From Streptomyces sp. NBC_00271 (GTDB lineage: Bacteria; Actinomycetota; Actinomycetes; Streptomycetales; Streptomycetaceae), in contig NZ_CP108070.1 in NCBI RefSeq assembly GCF_036178845.1, forward strand, positions 1,178,001 through 1,242,000: DNA of 64,000 nt, read 5' to 3'. Below, piece by piece: positions 43,899 through 52,391 of the stretch (the first letter of the stretch is position 1; each line of letters starts with the position of its first letter). The translations under genes were made by a program, and so were the position numbers. A model generated the notes under the pieces. The model searched no databases. It saw nothing but the letters and a program-made list of their open reading frames with translations, and was not told the origin of the DNA.

Positions 43899-44250
43899 CT
43901 ACAACTCAAACGTCAGCTGCCCGCCGGTTTCGAGCGCGGTATGCCGGGTCTGGGCCCGGGTACGGGCGTGGTGGTTACGGTCGTAGTGCAGGTGGCAGCC
44001 CTGGCATGGCTTTGAGGTTGGCCGGGTGACAGTTCTCCGGCGTGTGGTCGAGGTGCGCGCTCTCGTCGTCAGGATGACCCGCGAACCGGTGCCGTACACG
44101 GGCTGTCCGTGCCGGTTGGGACACCGGCCGGGGTGACTGCCGCGTCCGCACTCGCCTTCACACTCGCACCGCCAGCCGGCGCGTTCGTTGATGGCGTTGG
44201 AGATGTCCGGCCAGTCGGCGGGACAACGCTCGCGGTCCTAGGGACGGATC
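43899..44250 (-). pseudogene. HNH-endonuclease-like gene remnant inside the transposon
   Basis: The reverse strand encodes PADWPDISNAINERAGWRCE and CGRGSHPGRCPNRHGQP, with CQGCHLHYDRNHHARTR and TALETGGQLTFEL after a gap. These fit small zinc-binding HNH proteins. The core AHLDHTPENCHPANLKAM that should join the two parts lies in another frame, bounded by two compensating frameshifts. No start codon is found, as a TAG lies just upstream. The HNH catalytic loop is therefore scrambled. Confidence 0.55.
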
Positions 44251-44261
44251 GGCACGTGGGG

Positions 44262-44933
44262 TCACCGTTCCGCAGCGTCGAGCTGGTGGGGGACGGCGGA
44301 GGCGCGCAGGTCTTGGAGGTCGGGGATGTGGTTGTAGAGGGTGCCCGGGGAGATGCCCAGCATTTTGGCGATCGAGGTGATGGAGCGGCCGGGGTCGGGC
44401 AGCAGGTCGCGGGCGGCGCGGATGACTTCCTCGGTAGCGACGGTGGGGCGCCCGCCGACCCGGCCGCGGGCGCGGGCGGCGGCCAGGCCCTCGCGGGTGC
44501 CCTGGACGATGAGTTCGCGGATGAACTCCGCCAGAGCGGCGAAGACGTGGAAGACGAGTCGGCCGCCGGGGGTGGTGGTGTCGAGGTTCTCGTGCAGCGA
44601 GGTGAAGCCGATCCCGCGCGTCCGGAGTTCGGCGACCATGTTGATGAGGTCCTGGAGGCTGCGGCCGTAGCGGTCGAGCGACGGGACGACGAGGGTGTCG
44701 CCAGCGTCGAGGAAGGCGTGGCACGCCTTCAATTCCGGGCGGAGGGCGTTCTTGCCGGACTTCTTGTCCGAGAAGATCTTCCGGCATCCGGCGGTGGTGA
44801 GGGCGTCGATCTGCCGGTCGAGCTTCTGTCCGCCGCTGGACACCCGCGCGTACCCGATCTTGATCTCGGTGCAGACAAGCGGTTCGGCAACGAGGAGTTC
44901 GGGGTGGCCGGACGGCTCCGGAGTGTCACTCAT
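44262..44933 (-). CDS. tnpR: Serine recombinase/resolvase (TnpR) of the transposon
   Basis: 223 residues. The catalytic domain begins KIGYARVSSGGQKLDRQ with the nucleophilic Ser (about residue 32 or 33). VVPSLDRYGRSLQDLINMV carries the active-site Arg residues. The long E helix GGRLVFHVFAALAEFIRELI follows. The C-terminal Hin-type HTH reads SITSIAKMLGISPGTLYNHI. Tn3-family resolvases break down cointegrates at a res site, probably in the 277-base gap upstream (44934-45210). Confidence 0.92.
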   Translation of the reverse strand: MSDTPEPSGHPELLVAEPLVCTEIKIGYARVSSGGQKLDRQIDALTTAGCRKIFSDKKSGKNALRPELKACHAFLDAGDTLVVPSLDRYGRSLQDLINMVAELRTRGIGFTSLHENLDTTTPGGRLVFHVFAALAEFIRELIVQGTREGLAAARARGRVGGRPTVATEEVIRAARDLLPDPGRSITSIAKMLGISPGTLYNHIPDLQDLRASAVPHQLDAAER

Positions 44934-45120
44934 GACCCCGGATCATGTCAGAAAACGGTGGTCGAGGGTTCTTGAATGACCCAGGTTTTTGAAGGGTTTT
45001 TTGAAGGGGCTGCGGGGTGTGCGGACCCCCGCACGGTGATCTTCAGAAAACGTTCGTTTTTTGAAGGCGAGGCTCGTCGACCCGCATCGTCTTCTTTGTT
45101 GGATGGGAGTGTCGCAGTAG
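44934..45120. promoter_or_regulatory. Candidate res site/promoter region of the resolvase
   Basis: This AT-richer stretch next to tnpR has TCAGAAAACG twice (about 44949 and 45045), three TTTTGAA or TTCTTGAA runs with AGG following (about 44968-45068), and GGACCCCCGCAC. Repeated 10-12-bp motifs beside a resolvase gene are typical of res subsites. The exact subsites were not resolved. Confidence 0.4.
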
Positions 45121-45210
45121 GGGCGGTTGGTGCGATGCCGGGCCCTCATCAGCACCCCGGGCGAGACTCTGACGGCACGGTCGGCGGCAGCCCGGCGGGG
45201 ACGCAAGGGG

Positions 45211-45693
45211 TCATCCCGGTTTCTGATCGATCTCGGCGAGTCGCGCCTCCACCTGGTCTCCCAATTCGATCAGCAGGTCCATCTGCGCAGGGGTCACGTG
45301 GTCGATCAGCACATTGCGCACGTCAGCCAGGTGGAGCGGGGCGGCTGCCTCAACGAGGGTGCGGCCCTGTTCGGTGATGACCACGACGGCCCCTCGCTGG
45401 TCGGTCGCGCATCGCTCGCGGCGGATGAGGTTGCGGTTCTGCATGCGGGTCAGATGCTGCGACAGACGGCTCTTCTCCCATTGCAGCGCATCTCCGAGTG
45501 CGAACGACCGCAGGCGTCCCTCGGGCGCCTCAGACAGGTGCGCCAGCACCTGGTAGTCGGCGGTGGACAGCCCGCTGTGGGTGCGCAGCTGCCGCTCGAT
45601 GTATTCGGACAGGCCGGCCTGCATCTTCATGAGGCTGCGCCAAGCCCGCTGTTCACGCTCGTCCAGCCATCGCGGTTCGTCCATGAAGCCCAT
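45211..45693 (-). CDS. MarR-family transcriptional regulator
   Basis: 160 residues from ATG 45693; an in-frame ATG at 45684 behind GGATGGG would give 157. The winged-helix core reads GLSTADYQVLAHLSEAPEGR, then FALGDALQWEKSRLSQHLTR and RNLIRRERCATDQRGAVVVI, the wing with its conserved Asp-Arg. The C-terminal helices form the dimer arm. No cysteine sits at the OhrR/HypR sensing position near the N-terminus; Cys96-97 beside the wing could be redox-active. Two palindromes lie in the shared upstream region, so it most likely represses itself and the divergent reductase cassette. Confidence 0.9.
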   Translation of the reverse strand: MGFMDEPRWLDEREQRAWRSLMKMQAGLSEYIERQLRTHSGLSTADYQVLAHLSEAPEGRLRSFALGDALQWEKSRLSQHLTRMQNRNLIRRERCATDQRGAVVVITEQGRTLVEAAAPLHLADVRNVLIDHVTPAQMDLLIELGDQVEARLAEIDQKPG

Positions 45694-45704
45694 CCTACCG
45701 CTTT

Positions 45705-45755
45705 GGTTGACATGTTAACCAGTCCGTCGTACGGTTTGGTTAACACCTCAACCAA
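45705..45755. promoter_or_regulatory. Paired MarR operators in the divergent promoter region
   Basis: GGTTGACATGTTAACC (45705-45720) and TTGGTTAACACCTCAACCAA (45736-45755) share the half-site TTGGTTRAC and are each near-palindromic. They lie 12 bases upstream of the MarR start and 115 bases upstream of the COG2085 gene. Position and symmetry fit MarR operators. Confidence 0.75.
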
Positions 45756-45869
45756 ATGGACTTGCGGAGGTCGGAGCCGCCTACAGAAACGCGGCGACGA
45801 CAGGCCGGGCGGCGAAGCCGCTCCGCCGCCTCGACAGCCCTCAGTAACCGACTGGAACTGGAAACACTC

Positions 45870-46481
45870 ATGTCTGCAGACACCCGCTACGCCATCGTGG
45901 GCACCGGAAACATCGGTTCGGCGCTGGCGCGTCTCTTCGCCCGGGCCGGAGTCGAGGTCAGCATCGCCAACACCCGCGGACCGGGCTCGATCAGCGAACT
46001 CGCCGCCTCCTGGGGTTCCACGGTCCGGGCCGTGACGCTCACCGAGGCACTGGCGAGCGACGTCATCTTCATGGCCATCCCGTTCGGCGCAGTCGAGACG
46101 TTCGGCAACGCCCTGCCCGACTGGAACGGGAAGATCGTCGTCGACACCACCAACGCGCACTACGCGCCCAACGCGGGCGACATCCTCAAGGGTCGGCTCT
46201 CCTCGCAGTACGCGGCCGAGGTCCTGCCCGGCGCCCAGATCGTGAAGGGCTTCAACCACCTTCCCGCCCAGACGCTCGCCGCCGAAGTGCCCTCCGGCCA
46301 GGGCAAGCGCGTGGTCTTCGTCTCCAGCGACTCCGGGGAGGCCAGCTCCCAGATCGCCGAGTTCGCCCGCACGCTCGGCCTGTCGCCGGTGGAACTCGGC
46401 AGGATCGACGAAGGCGGACGCCTCATCGAGGTTCCCGGCGCACTGGTGCTCAGGAACTTCACCGAACAGCCCCTCACCTGA
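45870..46481 (+). CDS. NADP/F420-dependent oxidoreductase-like protein (COG2085)
   Basis: A 203-residue Rossmann protein. YAIVGTGNIGSALARLFARA is the dinucleotide-binding loop. FMAIPFGAVETFG, VVDTTNAHY, VKGFNHLPA and VFVSSDSGEASSQIAEFA match the F420H2:NADP reductase-like family that often serves quinone or flavin chemistry. It heads the rightward operon controlled by MarR. The electron donor (NADPH or F420H2) cannot be fixed from the sequence. Confidence 0.85.
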   Translation: MSADTRYAIVGTGNIGSALARLFARAGVEVSIANTRGPGSISELAASWGSTVRAVTLTEALASDVIFMAIPFGAVETFGNALPDWNGKIVVDTTNAHYAPNAGDILKGRLSSQYAAEVLPGAQIVKGFNHLPAQTLAAEVPSGQGKRVVFVSSDSGEASSQIAEFARTLGLSPVELGRIDEGGRLIEVPGALVLRNFTEQPLT

Positions 46482-46745
46482 TCGGCCGCGTTCCGCCTTC
46501 CACAGGCGGTGCGGCCGGCGCCGACGAGCCGTCCCGCCTCAGCGTCTGCCGTCACCGGCCGCACCGCGGCGGCCGGCGCCCGGCCCGCGGCCGGGTTGCC
46601 GCGCAGCAGCGCTCTCCATCGATGAGACCGCACTTCAGCAACGCTCACGCGTGAGCAGCAAAACCCGCCGGCACACCCATCCTCCACGGATGCCGGTCCC
46701 TCACAGCTCGGGCGGTCCGAATCACTCTCCAGAAAGGCATGACCC

Positions 46746-47117
46746 GTGTTTGTCTTCGCCGCCGTACTGAGCGTTCTGCTCGCCGTTGTCGGGCTGGCCG
46801 CCGGACTACCGAAAGCCCTGCTCAAGGGCAGCATTCCAGCCCAGTTGCAGTCTCCCGGAGGCTTCAGCGCCCCGCTGGTCCGGTTCATCGGGCTGGCCGA
46901 GCTGGCCGCAGCCGCAGGGCTCATCGCCGGTCTCTTCTGGCAGCCCATCGGCGTTGCCGCCGCCCTGGGATTCGCAGTCCTGCTCGTCGGAGCCGTCGGC
47001 TTCCACGCCAAGTCCGGCGACTACGCCAACCCCGAGACCCGCGGCAACGCGATGGCACCCATCATCCTCACCGTCATCGCGATCGCTGCCGCCGCCACGC
47101 TCGTCCTCGCCTCCTGA
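46746..47117 (+). CDS. DoxX-family membrane protein
   Basis: 123 residues beginning at a GTG with AGAAAGG upstream. Four membrane helices; the LVRFIGLAELAAAAGLIAGL segment with a charged Glu in the second helix is typical of DoxX/DoxD-like proteins. Related proteins support quinone-linked detoxification or thiosulfate oxidation at the membrane. The 264 bases before it show no gene. Confidence 0.8.
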   Translation: MFVFAAVLSVLLAVVGLAAGLPKALLKGSIPAQLQSPGGFSAPLVRFIGLAELAAAAGLIAGLFWQPIGVAAALGFAVLLVGAVGFHAKSGDYANPETRGNAMAPIILTVIAIAAAATLVLAS

Positions 47118-47255
47118 CCAGCGCCTGAATCCGAGGCGCCACAGCTCACCTTCCGCCCGGCAAACCCGGCCGGGTGATCGCGAGACCGCCCTCGCTACGC
47201 GGACCGTCACCGATCATCCGCCTTCCCGACCACTGCTACACCTGAGGAACATCCC

Positions 47256-47909
47256 ATGACCACTCTTCTGCACCTCGATTCCTCGCTGTTTTCCGGCGAC
47301 GCCTCCTCCTCCCGCGCCGTGACCGCCGCCTTCCGCCGGACCTGGCAGGAGCACCACCCCGAGGGCACGGTCATCTACCGTGACCTCGCCACGAACCCCG
47401 TACCGCACCTCACCGCCGACGCCCACACCGCCGGCCAGACCGACCCGGCCACGCACACCCCCGCCCAGGCCGCCGCCCTCGCCCACCGGCTGACGCTGAT
47501 CGACGAGCTGGAGAACGCCGACGCCATACTGATCGGCGCTCCGATGTACAACTACTCGATTCCCTCGACCCTCAAGGCGTGGCTCGACAACATCGTCCTC
47601 GTCGGCCGCACCGCCGGCGTGGAAAGCTCCAGGCTCAAGGGCACCTCCGTCACCGTCGTCGCCAGCCGCGGCGGCTCCTACGCCCCGGGCACGCCCCGCG
47701 AGGGCTACGAATACGTGCAGAACTACCTCACGGCCGTTCTGGCCGACGCGCTCGCCCTGGACGTGAACTTCATCGTCCCGGAGCTCACGATGGCCGTACA
47801 CAATCCGGCGATGTCCCAGCTGATCCCCCTCTTCGAAGCCTCCCGCCAGCAGGCACTGGATGACGCAGCCTCCACGGCCAAGGCGATAGCCCACCGCATC
47901 GCCGCCTAG
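47256..47909 (+). CDS. azoR: FMN-dependent NADH:quinone oxidoreductase / azoreductase
   Basis: 217 residues of the flavodoxin-like AzoR family: LLHLDSSLFSGDASSSRAVT for FMN phosphate, APMYNYSIPSTLKAWLDNIV (the PMYNF.IPS.LK motif), and TVVASRGGSYAPGTPREG at the other FMN contact. These enzymes reduce quinones and azo compounds by two electrons and are often induced with MarR-type repressors by electrophiles, which fits the locus. A perfect 14-bp hairpin follows the gene. Confidence 0.9.
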   Translation: MTTLLHLDSSLFSGDASSSRAVTAAFRRTWQEHHPEGTVIYRDLATNPVPHLTADAHTAGQTDPATHTPAQAAALAHRLTLIDELENADAILIGAPMYNYSIPSTLKAWLDNIVLVGRTAGVESSRLKGTSVTVVASRGGSYAPGTPREGYEYVQNYLTAVLADALALDVNFIVPELTMAVHNPAMSQLIPLFEASRQQALDDAASTAKAIAHRIAA

Positions 47910-47926
47910 AAACAGCGCCCTCCGGA

Positions 47927-47958
47927 CGGCGGCCGTGAAGCACGCTTCACGGCCGCCG
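47927..47958 (+). terminator. Hairpin terminator after azoR
   Basis: CGGCGGCCGTGAAG (47927-47940), CACG loop, CTTCACGGCCGCCG (47945-47958): a perfect 14-bp stem. It marks the end of the azoR transcript; the luciferase-like fragment begins immediately beyond it. Confidence 0.85.
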
Positions 47959-47962
47959 TGGG

Positions 47963-48280
47963 CGAACTCCAGCGGGGACAGGCGGCTGGCTGCCCTCGAA
48001 GGAATTTCTCGCCCCGGAGGAGCTGGACGACGCGAACCGGCGAATCGACGAGGCGGCCGGCGCTGCCGGGCGGGACCCGAGCCGGACCAACCGGGTCTAC
48101 AACCTGGTCGGTGACCGTTCGACTACGCAGCGGGTCGACCTGCTGACGAGCTGGTCGGTCGAGCACGGCATGAACGGCTACATCTTCAGCGGCCCGGTCG
48201 ACGAGTCCGCGCTGCGCCCCATCATCGAGAAGGTCGCGCCCGCCGTGCGCGAGGCAGTCGCAAAGGAGCATCGACGATGA
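47963..48280 (+). pseudogene. C-terminal fragment of an LLM-class flavin oxidoreductase
   Basis: An open frame without a start reads GGWLPSKEFLAPEELDDANR, then EAAGAAGRDPSRTNRVYNLV, and later EHGMNGYIFSGPVDESALRP. This is the last 100 or so residues of luciferase-like monooxygenases. The FMN-binding barrel is absent. Its TGA overlaps the ATG of the hemerythrin gene (ATGA at 48277-48280). The two were probably an operon before the transposon captured only this 3' part. Confidence 0.7.
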
Positions 48281-48795
48281 CACAGCCGCAGGCGGGAACT
48301 GTCGCCGGCCGCCAGATGGTGCAGCAGCTGCTGATGGCGCATGCGCCGCTGCGCAGCGACGTCGCCGCCCTGCGCAAGGGGCTTGAGGTGCTCGATGCGG
48401 CGACCACACGCGCAGAGGACATCGAGGAGCTGCTCGGCGGTCTGACTGTCGCGGACCTCACCTGGCAGCTCAAGGTGGGCTGCCAGCATTTCTGCGCCCA
48501 CCTGGACGCCCACCACACGATCGAGGACGCTCGGATGCTGCCGGTCATGCAGCACCGGTTCCCCGAGCTCACCGATCAGATCGGGCGGCTCCGGCGCGAG
48601 CATGAGGAGGTCAAACAGATGATCGTGAGCATCCGCGCCGACGCGCGGCAGCTGAACCCCAAGGACGAGCGCTCCGTCCACGTGGTGCTGGAACAGATCG
48701 TCGCGCTTGCCGACCACCTCCAGGCCCATCTCGACTTCGAGGAGCGCACCCTCTTCCCGTACTTCCTGCGGATGGACCACGACTGGCACGCCTGA
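48277..48795 (+). CDS. Hemerythrin-domain protein
   Basis: 172 residues, with the HHE pattern on an all-helical fold: LLMAHAPLRSDVAALRKGLE, then FCAHLDAHHTIEDARMLPVM, HEEVKQMIVSI and HLQAHLDFEERTLFPYF. The His and Glu residues are spaced to hold a di-iron centre. Such proteins bind O2, NO or iron and often serve oxidative or nitrosative stress. Start overlaps the stop of the luciferase-like fragment, with AAGGAG upstream. Confidence 0.88.
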   Translation: MTQPQAGTVAGRQMVQQLLMAHAPLRSDVAALRKGLEVLDAATTRAEDIEELLGGLTVADLTWQLKVGCQHFCAHLDAHHTIEDARMLPVMQHRFPELTDQIGRLRREHEEVKQMIVSIRADARQLNPKDERSVHVVLEQIVALADHLQAHLDFEERTLFPYFLRMDHDWHA

Positions 48796-48913
48796 GCTGT
48801 TCTGGCCGGGAGGGTGAGTTTGGAGCCGCGGACGGCCGTGCCGCCGCGCCATGGAGGCTTTGAAGCTGGACGCTGAGCTTGACTCTGACACGAAAATTGA
48901 GGCTTCGTGGAGG

Positions 48914-49036
48914 TCAGGTCGCCTCGATGGGTTCGAAGCGGATGGCCATCGGCGCGTCCCTGCGGTCGGCGGCGAACCGCTCGTTGGCCTCCCGCAGGTG
49001 CTCCCTAATCTCGTCGTGCGAGTCCGTCACGGTCAT
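48914..49036 (-). CDS. Small protein, 40 residues, between the cargo and tnpA
   Basis: MTVTDSHDEIREHLREANER, ending RFEPIEAT. GAAGGGGG lies about 8 bases before the ATG at 49036. High GC3 and a charged helical composition suggest a real small gene. It follows tnpA on the same strand, 85 bases behind its stop. Function unknown; it could be a transposon-encoded accessory peptide. Confidence 0.5.
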   Translation of the reverse strand: MTVTDSHDEIREHLREANERFAADRRDAPMAIRFEPIEAT

Positions 49037-49121
49037 ACCGGCGCCCCCTTCTCACTGCCCCGCCGGTCGGCGGTGGTCTTCTCGAAGTACAACGACCCGC
49101 CCCGGACGGCGGATGCGGCGC

Positions 49122-52100
49122 TCACTCCTCCTGGCCGTCGTCGTCATCGTCGAGGTCGATGGCATCCGGGTAGCGCAGGGGCCGCAGCCCCTTCACCGGC
49201 TGGGAGGCGGTGAAGTTGTACCGGCCCAGGACGTTCAGATTCTTGTGCTTGAGCGGGGAGAGCCGGGCGACGTCCTCGTCGCGGATCTCGTGGCCCTCCG
49301 CGCGGAGCTGGGCGACGGCGGCGTCGATGTAGCGCGTCGTCCACAGGACCACGGCGTTCAGCACGAGCCCCAGCGCCCCGAGCTGGTCCTCCATCCCGTC
49401 CCGGTACGCCTGGTGGATGGTGCCCTTCTTGCCGTGGCAGATGTCGCGGGCGAGCTTGTGGCGGGATTCCTGGACGGTGAGCTGTTTGTGCATCTGGCGG
49501 CGGTAGGTGTCGTCGACCGGGTCGACGACGGCGAGCAGGTGCAGGGTTTTGGCGATGCGCCCGTACTCGGCGAACGCCTGCCCCAGCGGGGCGGGATGCC
49601 CCTCTCTGCCGAACATCCTCAGCAGGTCGTAGGCGCGGACCTGGTTGGTGACCAGGGAGCCGGCGACCCGCAGCATGTCCGGCCAGTGCGTGATCACCTT
49701 CTTCACGTTCACCTTGTTCCGCGCGATCGCCTCCAGCGGCCCGTACCCGCCGGCCGTCTCGGCGCCGGGCATCTGGGCCTTCCAGAACCTCTGGTCTTGA
49801 AGGTCCTTGAAGCGCGGGGAGAAGCGGTAGCCGAGCAGCTTGAAGATGCCGAAGACCATGTCGGAGTAGGAGGCGTTGTCGGTGGCGACCATCTCCGGCT
49901 TCACTCCGCCGTCCAGGTTCAACAAGGCGTCCAGGATGAACAGGGAGTCACGCGGGGTGCCGGGCACCACCATCTGCCCGATGCCGATGACCTGGTCGTT
50001 GATGGCGTTCAACCATGTGATGCCGGTCTTCTTCGCGAAGTACTTGGGTGAGGGGGCCGCGTTGATGGTGCGGACGGGGACGACGAACCGCAGGCCGTCG
50101 ACGGAGGCCAGCAGCCCCTTTCCCCAGTGCTCGACGATGGGCACCTGGGCCTGGGCGGCAATCAGGGCCGCGTTCGCCGCGGCGATGGTGTCGGCGCGCA
50201 GATAGTACTGGTCGACGTGGACCAGCCGGGAGCGGGTCAGAGCCTCGTGGTTGGGGTTGATGACCGGAGTCATCCCGATGTTGCACGCCTCGCTCACCAG
50301 CAGGGCGACGACCGAGGTGGTCAGGTCCTTCATCCGGGTTCTGCCGTCGCCCAGATGCACGAAAGCGTCCAGGAACCCGGTCCATGAGTACACCTCGAAC
50401 AACAGGTCCGGCAGGTCGATCTTCGGAAGCATCTTCTCGACACGCTCGCGCAGCCACTTCAGCGACTTCGGCTCACCCAGCGCATGGAGCTTCTCCACGT
50501 TCAGCTTCGCCCGGCCGTTTGGCTGCACCTCGATACTGATCTTCGCGTCGGAGCCCGCCTCCTGAAGGCGCTCGGCCATCTGCTTCCACGTCGCGTCCAG
50601 CACGGCGACCAGTTCCCGAAGGTGCTGTTCGGCGTCCTCGGCCAGGCTCAGGCCCGCCAGGACGTCCTCACGCACCGCCTCCCACCCCTTGCCCTGAAGC
50701 AGCCGGGCTCGCGGGTCGGACCAGCGGTGCGAGGGCGAGGCGAAGATGTCGCGGCGCCTCAGCGCGCCGAACAGCTGCTCCAGCACACACACCACGTACG
50801 CATCACGGTCCACCGCCCCCTGCGGCAGCTCCGCGTTCGCGTACACGGCCTTGCGCCAGTGCGCCGGCACCAGCTTGTCGTCGACCTCGCGCGGCAGCAG
50901 CGGCTTCTCGCCCACCTTCCGCCGGGAGAGAGCCGGGAGCCGCTGCACCCCAGTGAGGATCCGTCTGCCGGCGGGCGCCGCGTCCAGCGCCTTCGACTCA
51001 CCCAGCAGCGACAGGAACGGCCTGACGGTGTTGTAGCGCAGCGCCAGCGCCCCACGCAGCGCGGTCTCCGCCGTGCCGTCGTCCTCCGGCACCAGGCTCA
51101 CCACCGTGGCCGCCGCGCTGGAGAGCGCGGCCCGGGGCGCGACCTCTTCCAAGGCCCGCCACAGCGCGGCCACGTCGACATCGCAGCCGCTCCCCTCGAT
51201 GAGCTCCAGCTCCTCGGTGATCACCTTCGAGACCCGGGCGGTGATCCGTGCCGCCTTCTCCAACTGCGGAAGCGTGGACAGGCGCTGCTTGTCCGTGGAC
51301 CGCCTCGCGGAGCTGATCAGCCGGGTGGCCATCAGGATCTCGAAAAGGTCCAGCGCGTCGTCGATCGCCTTCGCCTCCAAGTGGCGCATCACCGCGGTGA
51401 GCATCGCCGTGCGCCTGGGCTCCGGGGTCCGCTCCAGCTTCGGCGCCTTGGTGCCCAGCCCGTACCGGGCCAGCGCGGACAGCCGGTTCGGCGGAACCTG
51501 CTCCAGCCTGAGACGGCCCAGCTGGAAGGCGGCGATGTCCTCGACCCGCTGCAACGCGGCCTTCATCGCGGTGCCGGTGGTCCGCGTCGGCGGTCGGCGC
51601 ATCCGCTCCAGCTCCGAATGCCGTTTGCCCTCCGGCGTCTTCAGCGTGGCAACCAGGTCGCCGGGCAGAGCCGGGTCCGCCCGCCGGGCCGCCCTGGCGA
51701 CCGTGGCGTGCAGCCGCTTGTCCGCGACGCCGCGGACCTCGGCGACCTGCCGGGCCAGCACGCTCACTCCTGGCAGCAGCACCCGGTTGCGGCGCAGCCA
51801 GCCCACCGCGTGATCGAACAAAGCCTTCGGCCCCTCCGCGTGCGCCGTCCACGCCCGGCCGTGCAGGAAGGCCCGGAACTTCCGGCCCTGGTCGTGGTCC
51901 TCATACTGGTGATAGCCGTACGCGTCACGTATCTCCCACGCGTGCTCGTACGGCGTCGGCCTGCGCTCGGTATACCGCTTGATCTGGGAGACATCCCCGA
52001 TCCCCAGCTGCTCGGCCAGATGCTCGACGACCGGCCACGGCACCGCGAGGGGGTCCTCCAGGAACAGCCCGATGTACCGCACCGTGCACATCTGAAGCGC

Positions 52101-52274
52101 GAAGCCGAGACGGTTGTGGTCGCCGCGCCGCTTCGCGATCAGCTTCAGGTCCTCGTCATCAAGGAAGAAGAACCGCTCCAGCTCGGGCTTCGTCGGCTCC
52201 TCGGCGAACTTCCCATACGCCTCAGCCTGCTCATCAGTCAGAAATTCCACCGGCATGCGGCGGACCGTAGCCAT
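49122..52274 (-). CDS. tnpA: Tn3-family transposase TnpA
   Basis: A 1050-residue transposase, close to the family's usual 950-1050. Start at ATG 52274; an in-frame ATG at 52256 (MPVEFLTDEQ) also fits. The N-terminal DUF4158 (ERFFFLDDEDLKLIAKRRGD; FALQMCTVRYIGLFL) binds the ends. The C-terminal DDE core includes YYLRADTIAAANAALIAAQA, KPEMVATDNASYSDMVFGIF, YRFSPRFKDLQDQRFW and HKLARDICHGKKGTIHQAYR with its conserved acidic and basic residues. An acidic DLDDDDDGQEE tail ends it. It has no internal stop and should be active. Confidence 0.95.
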   Translation of the reverse strand: MATVRRMPVEFLTDEQAEAYGKFAEEPTKPELERFFFLDDEDLKLIAKRRGDHNRLGFALQMCTVRYIGLFLEDPLAVPWPVVEHLAEQLGIGDVSQIKRYTERRPTPYEHAWEIRDAYGYHQYEDHDQGRKFRAFLHGRAWTAHAEGPKALFDHAVGWLRRNRVLLPGVSVLARQVAEVRGVADKRLHATVARAARRADPALPGDLVATLKTPEGKRHSELERMRRPPTRTTGTAMKAALQRVEDIAAFQLGRLRLEQVPPNRLSALARYGLGTKAPKLERTPEPRRTAMLTAVMRHLEAKAIDDALDLFEILMATRLISSARRSTDKQRLSTLPQLEKAARITARVSKVITEELELIEGSGCDVDVAALWRALEEVAPRAALSSAAATVVSLVPEDDGTAETALRGALALRYNTVRPFLSLLGESKALDAAPAGRRILTGVQRLPALSRRKVGEKPLLPREVDDKLVPAHWRKAVYANAELPQGAVDRDAYVVCVLEQLFGALRRRDIFASPSHRWSDPRARLLQGKGWEAVREDVLAGLSLAEDAEQHLRELVAVLDATWKQMAERLQEAGSDAKISIEVQPNGRAKLNVEKLHALGEPKSLKWLRERVEKMLPKIDLPDLLFEVYSWTGFLDAFVHLGDGRTRMKDLTTSVVALLVSEACNIGMTPVINPNHEALTRSRLVHVDQYYLRADTIAAANAALIAAQAQVPIVEHWGKGLLASVDGLRFVVPVRTINAAPSPKYFAKKTGITWLNAINDQVIGIGQMVVPGTPRDSLFILDALLNLDGGVKPEMVATDNASYSDMVFGIFKLLGYRFSPRFKDLQDQRFWKAQMPGAETAGGYGPLEAIARNKVNVKKVITHWPDMLRVAGSLVTNQVRAYDLLRMFGREGHPAPLGQAFAEYGRIAKTLHLLAVVDPVDDTYRRQMHKQLTVQESRHKLARDICHGKKGTIHQAYRDGMEDQLGALGLVLNAVVLWTTRYIDAAVAQLRAEGHEIRDEDVARLSPLKHKNLNVLGRYNFTASQPVKGLRPLRYPDAIDLDDDDDGQEE

Positions 52275-52341
52275 CCCCCACCAGCGATCAGGGACCTTCC
52301 GCCGAACCCCCGCACGGCACCGATCACCTGTGCTAGAAGCC

Positions 52342-52391
52342 CAAGATCAAGTGCTTAGCGTTACTGGCTGTTCCGCTGGTTCCCAAGGCCG
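52342..52391 (-). repeat. Right terminal inverted repeat of the Tn3-family transposon
   Basis: Complement of the left repeat; it reads CGGCCTTGGGAACCAGCGG from the outside. It lies 67 bases upstream of the tnpA start and is followed by the second ATCTA. Confidence 0.93.

Larger units (their letters stand above)
43839..52391. mobile_element. Complete Tn3-family transposon with redox cargo
   Basis: An 8553-bp element. The ends are 50-bp inverted repeats (43839-43888; 52342-52391) starting CGGCCTTGGGGACTAGCGG, with two mismatches. A perfect 5-bp duplication ATCTA flanks it (43834-43838; 52392-52396), as expected of Tn3 transposition. It encodes TnpA and a TnpR-type serine resolvase at opposite ends. 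Between them lie a divergent MarR regulator and a cassette of a COG2085 reductase, DoxX, an azoreductase, a luciferase-like fragment and a hemerythrin. An HNH-like remnant lies inside the left end. The ends and GC-rich transposase recall the Tn4556 group of streptomycetes; that affiliation is inference. Confidence 0.95.

Noticed and set aside
44158..44787. 209-codon reverse frame overlapping the resolvase
   Set aside because: Arg/Pro-rich shadow of tnpR in a neighbouring frame.
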